From Cystobasidium ongulense (Eukaryota > Basidiomycota > Cystobasidiomycetes > Cystobasidiales > Cystobasidiaceae), in NCBI GenBank assembly GCA_022835595.1, contig BQUP01000003.1, forward strand, positions 1,908,975-1,972,974: DNA of 64,000 bases. Reading direction: 5' to 3'. The translations under genes and the position numbers were made by a program. Below the pieces are notes generated by a model. It searched no databases. It was given only the letters and a program-made list of their open reading frames with translations, and was not told the origin of the DNA. Of the stretch, positions 33,836 through 47,637 are shown one piece after another. The first letter of the stretch is position 1. Each line of letters begins with the position of its first letter.

Positions 33836-35505
33836 TTGTTCGGTACTTCCGCTTCCGCCTTGACCAGGACTCGCTCAATGCTGACCACCCGCAGACCTGA
33901 CGGCCTCAGCAGGTGAAGTAGAGCATGTATGCTGTATCGCAAAGGTTGGCTTGCAGCTTGGTGTGTTGATGTTGTGGTATGTCAGATATCAAGCTGCAAG
34001 CCGATGGCGGTCAGCGACAAACGGCGTGGAAAGGCAATCGAGACGCTTTACAGCAGTCCTACAGCTACAACGCAGGCACTTTGAAACTCTACACTTGTTA
34101 CAAGCCTATATATTTCAACATAGTCATTCGTACTTTCGTGCGCCGTCCAAGAGTAACGGCTCTACACCTATTTTCTTGGATTGCTGCAGTGCAGACGACT
34201 GGGGGTCCAGGGCAGTCGGCACTTTTGGCTTAATGGATCAGACTACTGATATCTGTACGCCATACTATGCAAATATCTTCGCAGATTTTATGCTGTGCTC
34301 CAACCACGCTCTATATTCCGGTTCTTAAGATCGTGTCCAGACTTGTACCGGACGGTCTGCGTGTCTGGCACCACCGCGTGTATTTGAATCTGTGCACTTT
34401 AGCATCCACTTGTTGATGAACAACACCTCTGCAACTGTGTGGATAGTCAAGTGCCAGCAGCCGTACCTCATCACCAGGCGTTCGCGAGTCGGGCTACCAT
34501 CCATGAAGCACGTGCGCCAGCAATCCTGCTTGACCGAAGAGAGTCAAGAGACCGAAAAGCTTGTTCTACGGTGGGCATGCCACTATTCGTAGAAGCGGAG
34601 CAGCACGCACATGCTTATCTTGCCTCCGTTTGGGTCGCTTCAAGCTTTCAGAAACCCGCCTGCATGTCTTTGGGAATGGTAGGTCCAGCCGTCCGGATCT
34701 ACGACACGACTCGGCGAGACTGATGTGCGCATGCGTGTGTTCAGAAAGGCAGAACCTCAAAGAGTCAACACAAGTAGCTAGCTGGTGTGCATTGAAAAGC
34801 TGAGCTCTTGCAATTTTCCCCGTAGCCACTTCAAGGCGCATCTGCAGCCTTGCTGAATCAATTCTAGCTGCCAGCAGCCTTACGCGAGCGCGGCCCTACC
34901 AGATCTCTAATGTTCACTCTGCCGCGTGAAGTTCGCAGTCGAGAGGCTGTGCAGGCTTCGCCCGGTTCTACGAGAAATTATACTTCCTACGTTGCTCAAG
35001 CACGAAGAAAAGCGGCAAAGGCAATGCGAGTCGCGAATGTCTCAGATCGCCGACCTCTGCTTAAGCTTGATTGAGTGATTTGGGCGAGGAAAAAGAGAGA
35101 TCGCCACCAATTCCGGAGTCTACGCCGACCTTCTTTCAGCATAAGCGTGCTGCGTGGGCATCAGAGTCATACGGCTTTTAGGCCATAAAGCTTGCGTTAG
35201 TCTTTATTCCTCATACGGAGACTGCGACACTGGCACTGGGCGCTCATTCTTTATTAATTTTGCTTGCTTGCTTGCATTGCGCAAGGCTAGATTGTCGATT
35301 GGCGGCAATTTACACGACAAGAGTGATTGAAATCGGCTGTCATCGTTTAGTAGTCGGGTGTGGTGTGATCTGATCTGACAGAAATGGCCGCTCTAAAACG
35401 TTTGCCTTCGCTGGCTCTTTTCTTCTCTCTTAAACACGACACATAACCAAGCTTCATTCTTCTCGCTTTTACACAGCACCGACTCTTTGCAACACTACTT
35501 CCAAC
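33836..35505. promoter_or_regulatory. Long divergent intergenic region (1.67 kb)
   Basis: This separates COG1 (minus) from the secreted-protein gene (plus). Open frames here are short, overlapping and without recognisable domains. A TTGC-repeat run lies near 35259-35277, and a TTTATTAATTTTGCT stretch near 35251. The core promoter of the secreted gene probably lies just 5' of 35506. Confidence 0.45.
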
Positions 35506-37129
35506 ATGAAGTTCTTTGCTAGCGCCGCAGCGCTCGCCACTATGGCCAAGGTAGTTCTCGCGCAAGGCCAGTTGGTGAGCGAGCTTCCACCTACCTGTCG
35601 CTCATCGCAAGTCTGACTGTTTTACTTCTCCCACTTCCAGTTCATCAACACACCAGCTTCCCTTGTCGAGTGAGTATACGCTTCCTACTATCATAGAGCC
35701 GGATCATCTTTCAGCTCTTTCATCACTTGTTCAGCCAAGTAGATGGCTCGCAGTGGCCTTGTTGGAGTCAAGTACTGAACGCCATGTTTTCATTTGCGTT
35801 TCAGGTGCCAGCCTACTCTGCTGAGCTTCGGAGGTGGCACAGTGGGTTTCCTTCCCAAGTTGGTCAAGCCTGCATGATTGTGATCGCTGAAGACCGTACG
35901 AACTTGTTAAACAGGCGCCATACTTCCTATCAGTTCTACCAGCAGGACAAGCTTCTGCTCAGCCAATTCTGACTCTACCGGATCAGCCTCAAGCCGGTAA
36001 GCTCCCCCTTTCCCTTTTACAAACCTAGTTTGGGAAGATTTTCGCTGAAACTATGCCCCGCACTTCGTTTCGCGCCACCAGGTTCATACACCTGGACAGT
36101 CAGTTTACCAGCCGGCACGAATATCACACTACAAGTTCGTGATGGTACAGGAGCTACAAACTTCGGCTCTCCAGTAGCCGTCCAGACCGGTACTTCGAGT
36201 GCTTGCGTTGATCAGAACGCTGCTTCGTCTGCCACCGCTGCTGGTGCTGGCGGTGTTGCAGCTTCGACCGCAGCTGCTTCATCTGCTGGATCATCCACAG
36301 TTGCATCCGCATCTTCTCTCGTTACCTCTTCTGGATCCGTCACGTCGGTGTTTGTCTTATCTTTATTACCTGCTGGGCTATGAAACTAAATCAGTGGTAT
36401 TCACTGACTCTTTTCACAGTGTGACAGCCGCTGCCGGTACTCCCTCAACTACCGCTACTTCCGTCGGAGGTAACAGCACCTCATCTGGATCTGGAAACTT
36501 CACGTGCACACAGGGTCTTCTCACCTACGGCATCAGCGTCTCATCTCTGGGTTCTTCTCTCACCCAGGCTAGAAGTTTCTTCAACAACTTGAACTCTTCG
36601 CAGTAGGTTTCTAATACTTTACGCTGTATCATGTTCACCAGACTTACAATTTGACTTACAGGCCAACTGCTACCAATATTTCTGGCTCCGAAGTCACTTT
36701 CAACGTTGGCAACATCACCTACGCTTTCAACGTTACCTTGAACTCCACATCTTCCGATGGAACTCTTCACCAGCAATTCACTTTCGTCGGCTCTGAGCCA
36801 GTCGAACTTGGTAACGGTACCATCTTATACGATGCATTCGAGGATTTGACAGTCTACAGAAATACCACATCCAACGAGACTGAAGTTCAGGTACGCTTTC
36901 ACACAACACTTTAGTATTATCCGCGTGCGTACATTAGCTAAATGGTTTACTTTTCCTTCTGCAGTACTTCATCCTCGGATGCTTCAACGAGCAAGCCTCA
37001 GGTCTCGCCACACTCTCTCAAATCATCTCCGCTGCCGTCAGCTATTGGGGACAGCAATTGAGCGGTAGCTCCAGCAGCAGCGGTAACAGTACTGCTACTG
37101 CGGCTAGACGTCTTGTCAAACTCTTCTAA
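35506..37129 (+). CDS. Secreted, N-glycosylated Ser/Thr-rich cell-surface protein
   Basis: The start gives a clear signal peptide (MKFFASAAALATMAKVVLA). Short early exons splice to LFINTPASLVECQPTLLSF, GGGTAPYFLSVLPAGQ, ILTLPDQPQAGSYTWTVSL and LQVRDGTGATNFGSPVAVQT. This is a fold typical of basidiomycete Ser/Thr-rich GPI-type surface proteins. A Ser/Ala/Thr linker follows. Downstream exons give NFTCTQGLLTYGISVSSLG and ISGSEVTFNVGNITYAFNVT, then ETEVQ joined to YFILGCFNEQASG, with many N-x-S/T sites. I could not close one intron near 36340-36420 in frame: the frame from the linker reads on to a stop at 36383 with a short hydrophobic end (VFVLSLLPAGL), while the next exon starts in another phase. 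So this may be one gene with alternative splicing, or two transcripts. No function is assigned. Confidence 0.7.
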
Positions 37130-37971
37130 ATGAGAAGATTATATATATATATGACGCCTGTCAAGGGCGCGGACGTAGTGATAATGTTCATGCACCAAGC
37201 GGGCAATCTATAATACGTGCATATGCGGTATATATACGAAACGCACAAGCGCGTTCTTTAAATACAGTTCTGTCAATTAATCTTCACAAAAGGAGTTTGA
37301 CTTATCCCGACTTCATTATCTATACGTTTTTAATGTCTCGTTTCTTTCGCCAATAAAAAATTTATGGACTATCAAAGATTTTCATTTGTTCACTTTACAT
37401 AACGATGTTATTCCTCTCAAATTCGATATGTAAGATATGGACAAATTTCTCAGGATACTTCTTCCTTCGTCTGCAAATATAATCATATGATGTTTTTTAC
37501 TATCTTAACGCGCCCTCTCTTGAGCAATGCTTTACTGGATCTTACTTGCGCGGTGGTGATAGGTGTGCCTAGCTGCTCCGTGTATACTCTCTACCTGTTA
37601 CCTTCGGCCACCTGACATGTCGTCGTGAGGCAAAAGGCTTTGTTGGTATTCTTCAGCTGGCTCAGGTTTCCGCTCTTACTCGCAAATACATTTCAGACAG
37701 TCCCCGCGGATAATGAACTGAAAACTCCGATGCAAATAAGAGAAAAAGGCCGCACCTTAGAAATTTGCAAGTTCCTCTTTGAAACCTGGACTGTCACGTT
37801 CTAATGATCTGTAATTACTCGGCACCACACCGACTGCTAAGACAGAAGGTACCAAACGACCAAAACTACGAAAACTCACTTCTGGTACAAGGACAAACAT
37901 GACCTCTTCACTACCGTTCATTGAAAAGCATACAAAGTACTTAAGAAAATTTACGCCCCACATCCAAAAGC
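37130..37971. other. Convergent intergenic region (842 bp)
   Basis: An AT-rich stretch between the secreted-protein gene and the Stealth gene. It contains a TATATATATATATG run at about 37140 and T-rich tracts near 37320-37400. A 68-codon open frame at 37757-37963 (minus) shows no domain. I see no gene. Confidence 0.45.
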
Positions 37972-39763
<1,792 letters not shown>

Positions 39764-40558
39764 GGTGGTGGTGGTAGTGTTAGTAGCAGCAGCACGGCAC
39801 AGCAGCTGCCAGTCTCCTCTTGCTGCTCGTCGTCGCCGCCTCGAGGATGTGCTCTTTTGCGAGATTGATCGAGGTGGATACCGTTGCCCTGCAGGATGGA
39901 TGCGCGATAATGGAGACCACCGAGACAGTCGGTTGCGGTGTGCTATGCTATCCTGTCCCATGCACGCGCAGCTGGAGAGAGAGCAGAGTAGACGAAGGCT
40001 ACGTCGTGTCCATGCTGTGATGATTCTGCTTGCGTTGGGCGTCCATTCGCACCTCGTCCAAAGCAGGCTGTCCCTGTAGCCTTGAGCCCGAGGATGAGCA
40101 AGGACAGCCATCATTTGGATGAACTGCCTGCATTGCCGTCAGTAGATTCGTGGCAGTCGTTGGGATGTACCATCGCAGGCCACCCTCGCCCCTCGCGACC
40201 ATGGAGATGTGTTATTGTGACGGTCGGTCATCCTTGTCGCTCGCTTCTTTCGTCGTGCTCGAAGACGGCGCTGAGGGTGGTGATGGGCATAGGAATGAGA
40301 TGGCATGCATCCACCCAGGCAGAGAGCACTCATCCATCCATCCATCATTACAGAGCAAAACCCAGCGCACCCTCGCATCTCGACACTGTTATTCCCTCTC
40401 TCTGCTCCAGACTGGCACCAACGTGCATGCATGTCCTCGCCTCGACTTTCTCGATCATCCTAATCTCGACTCCATCCTCGCTATCTATCGATGATTGCCT
40501 CAGCTTCTCCCACCACACTGCAGCACTGCAACATCTGGACTGACTGCATCCCCCAACC
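39764..40558. promoter_or_regulatory. Divergent promoter, Stealth gene / BUD23
   Basis: A 795-bp spacer between divergent starts. Open frames across it are long by chance of composition but show no domains. It contains a run of CATC repeats (about 40331-40346). Confidence 0.45.
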
Positions 40559-41953
40559 ATGTCCAGACCAGAGCATCTCGCACCGCCAGAGGTCGTACGT
40601 CCTTGTCCCGCTCTTCATTCATCTCGTTGCTGATCCTTGAAAAACCCTACCTCGACGTGATCGTACGCTTTAATGCACTGTACACGCTGGACATAGTTCT
40701 ATGGGGACACCGAGGCATCAAAGTATACCGGAAAGTGCGTCCCACGTCCTTCCCATGATACGCCGGTCCAAGCTGATCTCGTCGCCTCTCTGTACACTGA
40801 TGAACCCACCACACACGCCACCCATTCAATCCCTACAACCCAACCTACAACCCGCTACGTATATCACACACCACAGCTCCCGCATCCAAAACATTCAAGC
40901 AGAAATGACAACACGATGCCTTGAACTACTCAATCTCCCAACATATCCCGATGATCCCGATACTCCAATTCCAGCATTGTTACTAGATATAGGTTGTGGC
41001 TCAGGTCTATCAGGTGAACTACTCACTGAAGCGGGTCATACTTGGGTTGGATGTGATATTGCCCCCTCTATGTTGGAAGTAGCTCTAGAGAATGAAGTAG
41101 AGGGCGATTTATTCCTGCAGGATATCGGCCAGGGATTCGGGTTTAGACCTGGTGTGTTTGATGGAGCTATCAGGTGGGTCAATGAGTGCATGCAGACAGG
41201 GAGAAAGTGGAGTGCTCTCGCTGATGTATCCATAATTATTATCTCGACCTTCTCCTCATCCCGTCTTTTCACCGACGGCACCAATCTACCCTTTCAATCT
41301 AACTCTCCTCCTCGTCCCTCCATCCCATCCCACAGCGTATCCGTCATTCAATGGCTCTGTAACGCAGATAAACAATCAAATTCACCACCACAAAGACTTT
41401 CATTATTCTTCAATACATTATTCGCAAGTCTATCAAGAGGAAGCAGAGCAGTTTTTCAATTTTATCCTGAATCAGATGATCAAATAAATTTAATCATGAG
41501 CAATGCAACAAGAGCAGGTTTTACTGGTGGTTTAGTAGTTGATTATCCTAATTCTAAAAAAGCAAAGAAATTTTATCTATGTTTAATGACTGGTCCTTCT
41601 GCCTCTACATCCAATTCTAAACAAGAGATGAAATTACCAGCTGGTTATGGTACTGAAGAAGGTGATAAAGTACAATATGAAAATAAAAGAAATAAAAGAT
41701 CAGATAAAGTTAATGCTAGAAGAAAAGGAAAGAAAGATGCTACTTCTAAAGATTGGATTCTAAGGAAAAAGAGTTTATATAGACAAAGAGGGAAAGAAGA
41801 TGTTCCAAACGATTCAAAGTATGTTCGCCATTCACCTTGCGTTTCACACATTGATGGCATGCCCGAATTTAAAAGTCTCGAATCTGACGTCTGGTTTCTC
41901 TGTTTGTTAATCTATTCAGATTCACTGGCCGCAAGCGAAAAGCGCAATTCTGA
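40559..41953 (+). CDS. BUD23: 18S rRNA (guanine-N7) methyltransferase Bud23
   Basis: Exons 40559-40594, 40697-40734, 40877-41173, 41336-41818 and 41920-41953 give 295 aa. The start MSRPEHLAPPEV joins to FYGDTEASKYTGN and SRIQNIQAEMT, the Bud23 opening. SAM-binding motif I is LLLDIGCGSGLSGELL, followed by WVGCDIAPSMLEVAL and EGDLFLQDIGQGFGFRPG. VVDYPNSKKAKKFYLCLMTG is the diagnostic late block. The basic tail ends SKFTGRKRKAQF, a conserved nuclear/nucleolar end. With Trm112 the enzyme methylates a guanine of 18S rRNA (G1575 in yeast) during 40S assembly. The 3' half of the gene is markedly more AT-rich than the first exons. Confidence 0.96.
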
Positions 41954-42291
41954 AAAACCTCCTTGTCTACATCATGCAGCGGTGCAAAACAATATGTTCC
42001 GAAAGAGTCGAGGGATCTTATAATCATCGTCGCATACGCATACAATATCGGATACAAGCGGAGTCTTCCAAAACTTTTCAAGCCTGTTTGCAAATACGCC
42101 GTTCGCCCTACACTCCCTAGAACCAGTGTATTTCGAAATTTACTCGATAACGCCCGTTTCTTTTCGTTTCGTTCGGTTACTTCATTTGTCTTCTTCAATT
42201 AATCTGTCTGTGTGAAATGTTGTTGATGATACAAATTTGACTATTACAACTGAATGTACTTTGTGTCCTATTGATGAAGCCATATATTCGT
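41954..42291. other. Convergent 3' intergenic region
   Basis: 338 bp between the BUD23 and thioredoxin stops. It is AT-rich and holds only 3' flanking sequence as far as I can see. Confidence 0.45.
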
Positions 42292-43358
42292 TTAATGATC
42301 TTTGGCGTTGTTGACAAAGTTCTTGACGGCTTCCTCGTTAATTAGACCGACGAAGCGGCTCAACTGTGATTTGGAAAGCATCAAAGCATCAGTTGTGCGA
42401 CCCAAATAAGCAGGGCAGATTCGGAACTTACCTCTTTGCCGTGCTTGAAAGCTATGACGGTGGGGAGGGCGGTGACCTTTAAGAGAGAGAGCAATCGAGC
42501 GGGATAGCGAATTAGTATTGCTGTAAGGAAGGAAGAGGTTGAATCGTTCGTAAAAGAGGCAAGAGGGAAGGTAACGGAAGAGGTCGAGTAGTAAAAGGAG
42601 GAAAGAGAGAAGGGAAGAGAGTAAGGAGAGTGTGACGTGTAAATATTCAGATATGTAAACAATAGTTTATCAGCACCTTCACCCCAATTTCTCAATATCC
42701 TACTCGCTTTGGAAACCTTTTTTCAAAGGGTCCTCGGCTCGTTGAACATTGAAAAGAATCGAGGGAACGCAGATATCTCAAGTAGAATTAAAAGAATTGT
42801 ATATTCATCCGTTTAAAGAAGTTTGTAGGAATGAGATGAGAGAGACGAGGCTTGGTGAGGGGATTGGTCTGACTTTAAATCGAAGGGAAAGGTGGGAGGG
42901 AGCTGTGCTTGCTTGCAAACAGCACGCAGCGGGGAGAAGGCAGAAACGATGAAAGGCTTGGAAGAGAAAATGGCATGACCTACCTTGTACTTTGTTGCTA
43001 TTTCCTGCTGTTCTTCAGTGTCAATCTTCATATAGTCGGCTTCATCTTCTGCATTCATGACTCTTGACAGGATTGGATCGAGCCTGGATGCGGGACAGTG
43101 AGCGAATGACGACGAGAAGTGAAAGCGTCAGAGCAAGGTAAAGAATCATACGCACATTTTACAAGGCGAGCACCAGTTGGCGTGAAAGTCTACAACTGTA
43201 AGCTTGCTGCCTTTGACGACCTGCTTGTCGAACAAGGCCTGGTCTGCTTCGCCAAAGTTCTCCATCCTCGAGGACGAGCTGGCGAATGTGCGGGCATGGT
43301 TGTTGACTAGAGATCTAGCCGAAGACTGCAACAGTCTGCTTGTGCTTTGTCGTAGCAT
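42292..43358 (-). CDS. Mitochondrial thioredoxin
   Basis: Exons 43156-43358, 42984-43083, 42432-42476 and 42292-42363 give 139 aa. The N-terminus MLRQSTSRLLQSSARSLVNN has Arg/Ser-rich, acid-free character typical of a mitochondrial presequence, and the mature domain starts near FGEADQALFDKQV. The active site is VVDFHANWCSPCKM, with Ser in place of the common Gly of WCGPCK; then LDPILSRV, YKVTALPTVIAFKHGKE with the cis-Pro, and LSRFVGLINEEAV. It reduces disulfides and serves peroxiredoxins in the matrix, in the manner of yeast Trx3. The second intron (42477-42983) is 507 nt, by far the longest seen in the window; I found no gene inside it. Confidence 0.93.
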
Positions 43359-43460
43359 GTTTGCGACTTGAGATTATTTGATTTCGCACGGAAGAGAGAG
43401 AGCCTTGCTTGATGATGATGATGGATGCTGCTGGTTTGATGCGCCACAACTGCAATCACC
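43359..43460. promoter_or_regulatory. 102-bp divergent promoter, thioredoxin / coiled-coil gene
   Basis: The two start codons are only 102 bp apart, so the promoters must overlap. It contains a GAT trinucleotide run near 43411-43425. No defined site recognised. Confidence 0.55.
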
Positions 43461-44378
43461 ATGAATCACAGCGACAGCGACGACAGGACAAGCACCACCT
43501 CTGCCTCTTCGCTCGGCTACAATGTCCCCAGCACTCTCGCTCCAAACCAGCGCGACCTCCGTAAACAAGCTGCCGTGAGAAACGCAGCTGCAGCGGAGGC
43601 GGCACTCAAGACAGATGACGAGCTCGAACAGAAGAAGCGAACTGAAACCAAGCGTGGTTATTCTACTCTGCCACCGCTGGACACTACGAGCACATCCTAT
43701 GCCGGCAAAGAGAGTGCTCAAACCGCGAGCAAGACTGCCTCGGACGCCATCTTCGCCCAGCTCGAAGTAATACAGAACCTACAGGTACCTTTCTTTTGAC
43801 TTGCTTAAGTATGAGTACATGAAGCTCGCAGGACTGATTCTGTTTCTCAAGGACGAGATCACACGCGAGCATGCAAAGCTCGAAAGTCTGCATGAAGACG
43901 AAGAAGGTGGTCCGCTAAGTGGCAACGACAATGAACCCTTAGAAAGTCCCGAATCACCTACTAAATCCCCGAATAGCAAGACATCAAATCAAAAAACCGG
44001 TAAAAATAAAGCAAAACCTGATAAACACAAACATGGTCGGGGACCTTCGTCGAAAGAACGGAGCGCTGCTCATGCTTATGATGAGCTTGCTGCTGGCTTT
44101 CAAGAGAGAGCAAAAGGCGTCGATGCAATTATGGAAAAGGTGAGCTGAGAGACAGAGGGAGCTGCATACACACTATGTTTAGCTCGACTCTTTCTGCGTC
44201 GGAATGATACTGATGGATAGTTGTTTGTATGCAGATGTCACGACTCAGTCAAGCAGTCAAAGAATTCCATTCTTTACCACCACCAGTCTTATTTCCAGAT
44301 TCAAGGATGTTAGGTTCAGGTAATGTAGTCGATACTCCTATCGCTATGACTCCTGCCATGCAGCATAGAGCGCCATGA
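43461..44378 (+). CDS. Uncharacterised coiled-coil protein
   Basis: Exons 43461-43784, 43852-44139 and 44235-44378 give 251 aa. The product starts with a Ser-rich segment, has an Ala/charged helix (NQRDLRKQAAVRNAAAAEAA), a helix around QTASKTASDAIFAQLEVIQN continuing into DEITREHAKLESLHEDEEGG, a Lys/Ser-rich linker and a final helix (HAYDELAAGFQERAKGVDAI, then SRLSQAVKEFHSLPPP). It has no signal peptide or membrane segment. I do not recognise the family. The short helical repeats and small size would suit a subunit of a multi-protein assembly, but this is a guess. Confidence 0.75.
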
Positions 44379-45113
44379 TCGTCTTTCCTACTCACTGTAT
44401 CAGGGGACCTTCGGAAGTGATGTGACTATACCTCTTGAAAAATGCCAAGTTATGTTGTTGTCTATTCTACTTTCTTACTTGCTGCAGTGCGGATTCTCGA
44501 TGCTGTGTAGTCTGTTTCGCATGCCAGCAGGTCTTATCTTACCTGTATGTGCCATCTTTTTCAGATTATCACTGACGGCGATAGCAATGCTAGTCATCTT
44601 CAACGCTGGGCTATGTTCGAGCATCAATAAGCTCGCCTGAGCACTACTGGAGATGTATATCTTCAGTTCTAATCAGATGGAATTCTCTGCAGCCTTGAGT
44701 ACGTGCCGATCTTGTATGCCCGCCACCAAATCCAGCTCTTGTCGACCTCTCAAATTTCAAGGTACAGGCAAGTCAAGACATTCGACCTCGAGTTTATAAA
44801 AAACCTTATCGATTCTTTTGTGTCTCTTCAAATGCTACGCTACGCAAGCTTTCGACTATGCTTGAACCTACTACTGAACCGTAGTTTGCCGCATGCCGAA
44901 AGTTGCTAATCGGCAATTTCGCTTGATGCCGAACCAGAGCAGGCCAATTTGGAGGTTGCTGATCCATCATCATCCAGACAACTTACCTCTCGTACACCTC
45001 ACCATACTCGAAAAGAAGGTTTCCGACGTATGCCCTGGTCTAAGTGCTGTTCTTCCCGCAAATAAGGCAAGGTAACAATCCAATCCCAGGGAAAAGAGCG
45101 TCACAGAGCGGAG
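44379..45113. promoter_or_regulatory. Intergenic region upstream of the MFS gene
   Basis: 735 bp. Open frames here (for example 44422-44640) are short, without a conserved pattern. The 3' part should contain the MFS promoter. Confidence 0.4.
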
Positions 45114-47231
45114 TTGGAGATGCCGTCCACTTTTCCGGGAGTTCAGAATGATAGGAACGATGAATTTGACGAAGAAGCGCGTCTAGAAGGTCCTACGGCA
45201 GTTAGTACACCTGTACGACATTCTCATTCAGATCTCTCAACAAATGAAACAAAACGCGCGGAAAAAAGCGATGTAGATCCCCCGCCCGATGTACCTTTAC
45301 AAGAAGCTGCAGTCCAGCCAGCTGCCACCAATATCGAAAAAGTCGAAGAACCTATATTAGTTACTTTTAATCATCCTTATGATTCTGATAATCCATATCA
45401 ATGGTCGCGATTCAAGAAAATCAGAATTTCAGTTTTGGTCTTGTCCTATTCTCTGGTAAGGGTGATAATTCACCGAGAAGATCATAATCATTTAAAAAAA
45501 TACAAATACTGACGCAAGGATTCTCTTTTCTTTCCATCGCTTGTTAGATGACAGGATTGACTATTGGAATATACTCGGCGCAAACGGATGCTTTGATAAA
45601 TGTCATAACTGCTACGCCGTTGGAACTGCGCTTGGGAATTAGCGTCTTCGTTTGGGCTGTAGGCGTTGCGCCTCTGGTACAAGCGCCTTTCTCAGAGTGA
45701 GCCTTCATTCTCCCCTAGAAATACACGGCTACCTACTGACTATGCACAAAGAGTATATGGACGGCGCTGGTTCTACCCTATCACTGGCCTTATCTACGGT
45801 CTCACGTATGTTGTCAAGCTTCCTGGCTTTCACCCAGATTACTGACTCACTACTTCCGCAACCTTATCAGGTTCTTCTCACAGATCTGGCCACGGAACCT
45901 TGCCTGTCTACTCACCTGCCGGACAATAGCTGGTCTCGCTGGTGCGGTGGGGTAAGTGACGTTAAAGCCTGTCAGATAGCGCAAAAAGGCCTAACACGGA
46001 CATTCAATTTGGGCAGAAATACTCTCGTAGCTGGCACCCTGGCCGACATCTATGAAGCTCGGACACGAGGCTGGATAATGGCCTGTTTCTCGCTATCTAT
46101 CTTTTTCGTCATCTCCATCTCAGTCTATCTCGGTACTATCATCGTTTCGAATCTAGGCTGGCAATGGGTCGGTTGGATACAGCTTATCATCTCATTAGCG
46201 TTAACCGCATTATACGTCCCACTCCTGCCAGAGACAAGAGGCAACACGATCTTGTTTCATCGAGCGCGGCGGCTACAGAAGGAGACTGGGAAGTTGCATA
46301 GATCGCTTGGTCAGGAAGAGAGAGAACAGAGCTGGGTAGCTCTTGTACGTATAAGTCTGGTCCGACCGATGTGTAAGTAAGGTACCTTCTCACAATGGAC
46401 TATCAACTTATTTCACTCTTCATTGCGCCCATCTAGACATGCTTACACATGAGCCAGTAGTGCAAGCATTCAGTCTCTGGCTTGGCTTCCTTTGGGGTCT
46501 TGTCTTTCTACTTTTGGAATCGGTCCCTATTGTCTTTGCACAGTACTCGTCGTTCAAGAAAAGTACACAAAGCTTGGCTTTCGTTTCTCTATTCATCGGT
46601 GCTCTTATTGGCTTTATCGCAACCATTCATCAAGAGCATCTGTACAAAAAAGATACACAGGCTGCTGCACGCAAAGGTCAGCGAGTGAAGCCGGAGAGTA
46701 GGCTATATCATGCAATGATAGGTGGTGCTTTCCTACCTGTTGGCATGTTCATGTGAGTCTGTTTCTCCCCATGAGAACACATACTCGGGTTGACGAGATT
46801 GAGCCTCCAGATTCGCCTGGACTGGGAGACCAGACATACATTGGATAGCACCGTGCATCGGCCTAGCGATTGTTGGCGCCTCGACTTTTCCGCCATATAT
46901 GACAGTCTTCAGCTATCTCTCGGACGTCTACGAGACATACGCATCTTCGGCTCTAGCATGCCAGAGTCTTTTCCGCAATCTTGGGGTCGGATCTTTCGTA
47001 CTTTTCGCCGAACCGATGTACCAAAACTTTCCTAGACCAGCTGGATCGCCTCAGAGTATGAGCTATGCGCTAGCAAGCTCCACATTGGCCGCTCTAGCGG
47101 TCATACTCGGCCTAATACCGTTTGTGCTTTATCGATTCGGCGAACCTCTACGGAAACGTAGTAAAATGGCAAGTAAAATAGACAAGCATTTGAATGAAAA
47201 ATACAGATTAGAGTTGGGACAAGACAGCTGA
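45114..47231 (+). CDS. MFS exporter, DHA1/polyamine-transporter type
   Basis: Exons 45114-45455, 45548-45696, 45752-45805, 45871-45951, 46017-46372, 46437-46752 and 46811-47231 give 572 aa. A cytosolic acidic tail of about 95 residues precedes twelve membrane segments. Landmarks are PYQWSRFKKIRISVLVLSYS, VGVAPLVQAPFSEVYGRRW (the loop 2-3 MFS signature), WPRNLACLLTCRTIAGLAGA, GNTLVAGTLADIYEARTRGW and LPETRGNTILFHRARRLQKE after TM6. EPVVQAFSLWLGFLWGLVF and FSYLSDVYETYASSALACQS complete the second half. The pattern fits fungal H+ antiporters of the Tpo1/Qdr/Flr1 group that export polyamines, drugs or toxic metabolites at the plasma membrane. The substrate cannot be assigned. Confidence 0.9.
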
Positions 47232-47637
47232 GATTTGTACCAGATAGGATATGTAAAGAATGTGTAGCATGATGAAACATCAGTCGATTTCCGTATCGGT
47301 CAGGAATAGATTTTACGTCGCCAGAGCTGCTTGCCGACAGTCTTGCTTCAGTTTGGCAATACTGGCGTCTCTGCCGGTTGTAGCAGAGATGTGAGAACAC
47401 TGCGACCTTGTTGAATGGTTCGCTGATCCTTTACGGTACTCGGGGTGAGAGCTCAAGGACTAAATATGTCTGGAATTCAGAAGATTGTGAGCTTGTCGCC
47501 CGAGCGATGCTTCTATGGTAAAAGCCGAGGGAAGTGTCTATGTCGAGGTCGTGCTTGCGCTTAACCCAATCGAGAAAGCACTTTCTTACGATAGCTTGTA
47601 GCTGTCTGTCCAACACCCTCGCTGAGCTGACACATAC
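47232..47637. promoter_or_regulatory. Intergenic region upstream of the DNAJC28-like gene
   Basis: 406 bp between two genes on the plus strand, holding the MFS 3' UTR and the next promoter. No gene or motif seen. Confidence 0.4.

Noticed and set aside
33836-35505. Several open frames of 60-125 codons in the long intergenic region
   Set aside because: They overlap each other on both strands, lack domains and show no splice-linked continuation.
39764-40114. N-terminal extension of the Stealth protein by the open frame upstream of 39763
   Set aside because: The internal Met gives a standard short tail plus signal anchor; the extension is Arg/Ser/Cys-rich and looks non-coding.
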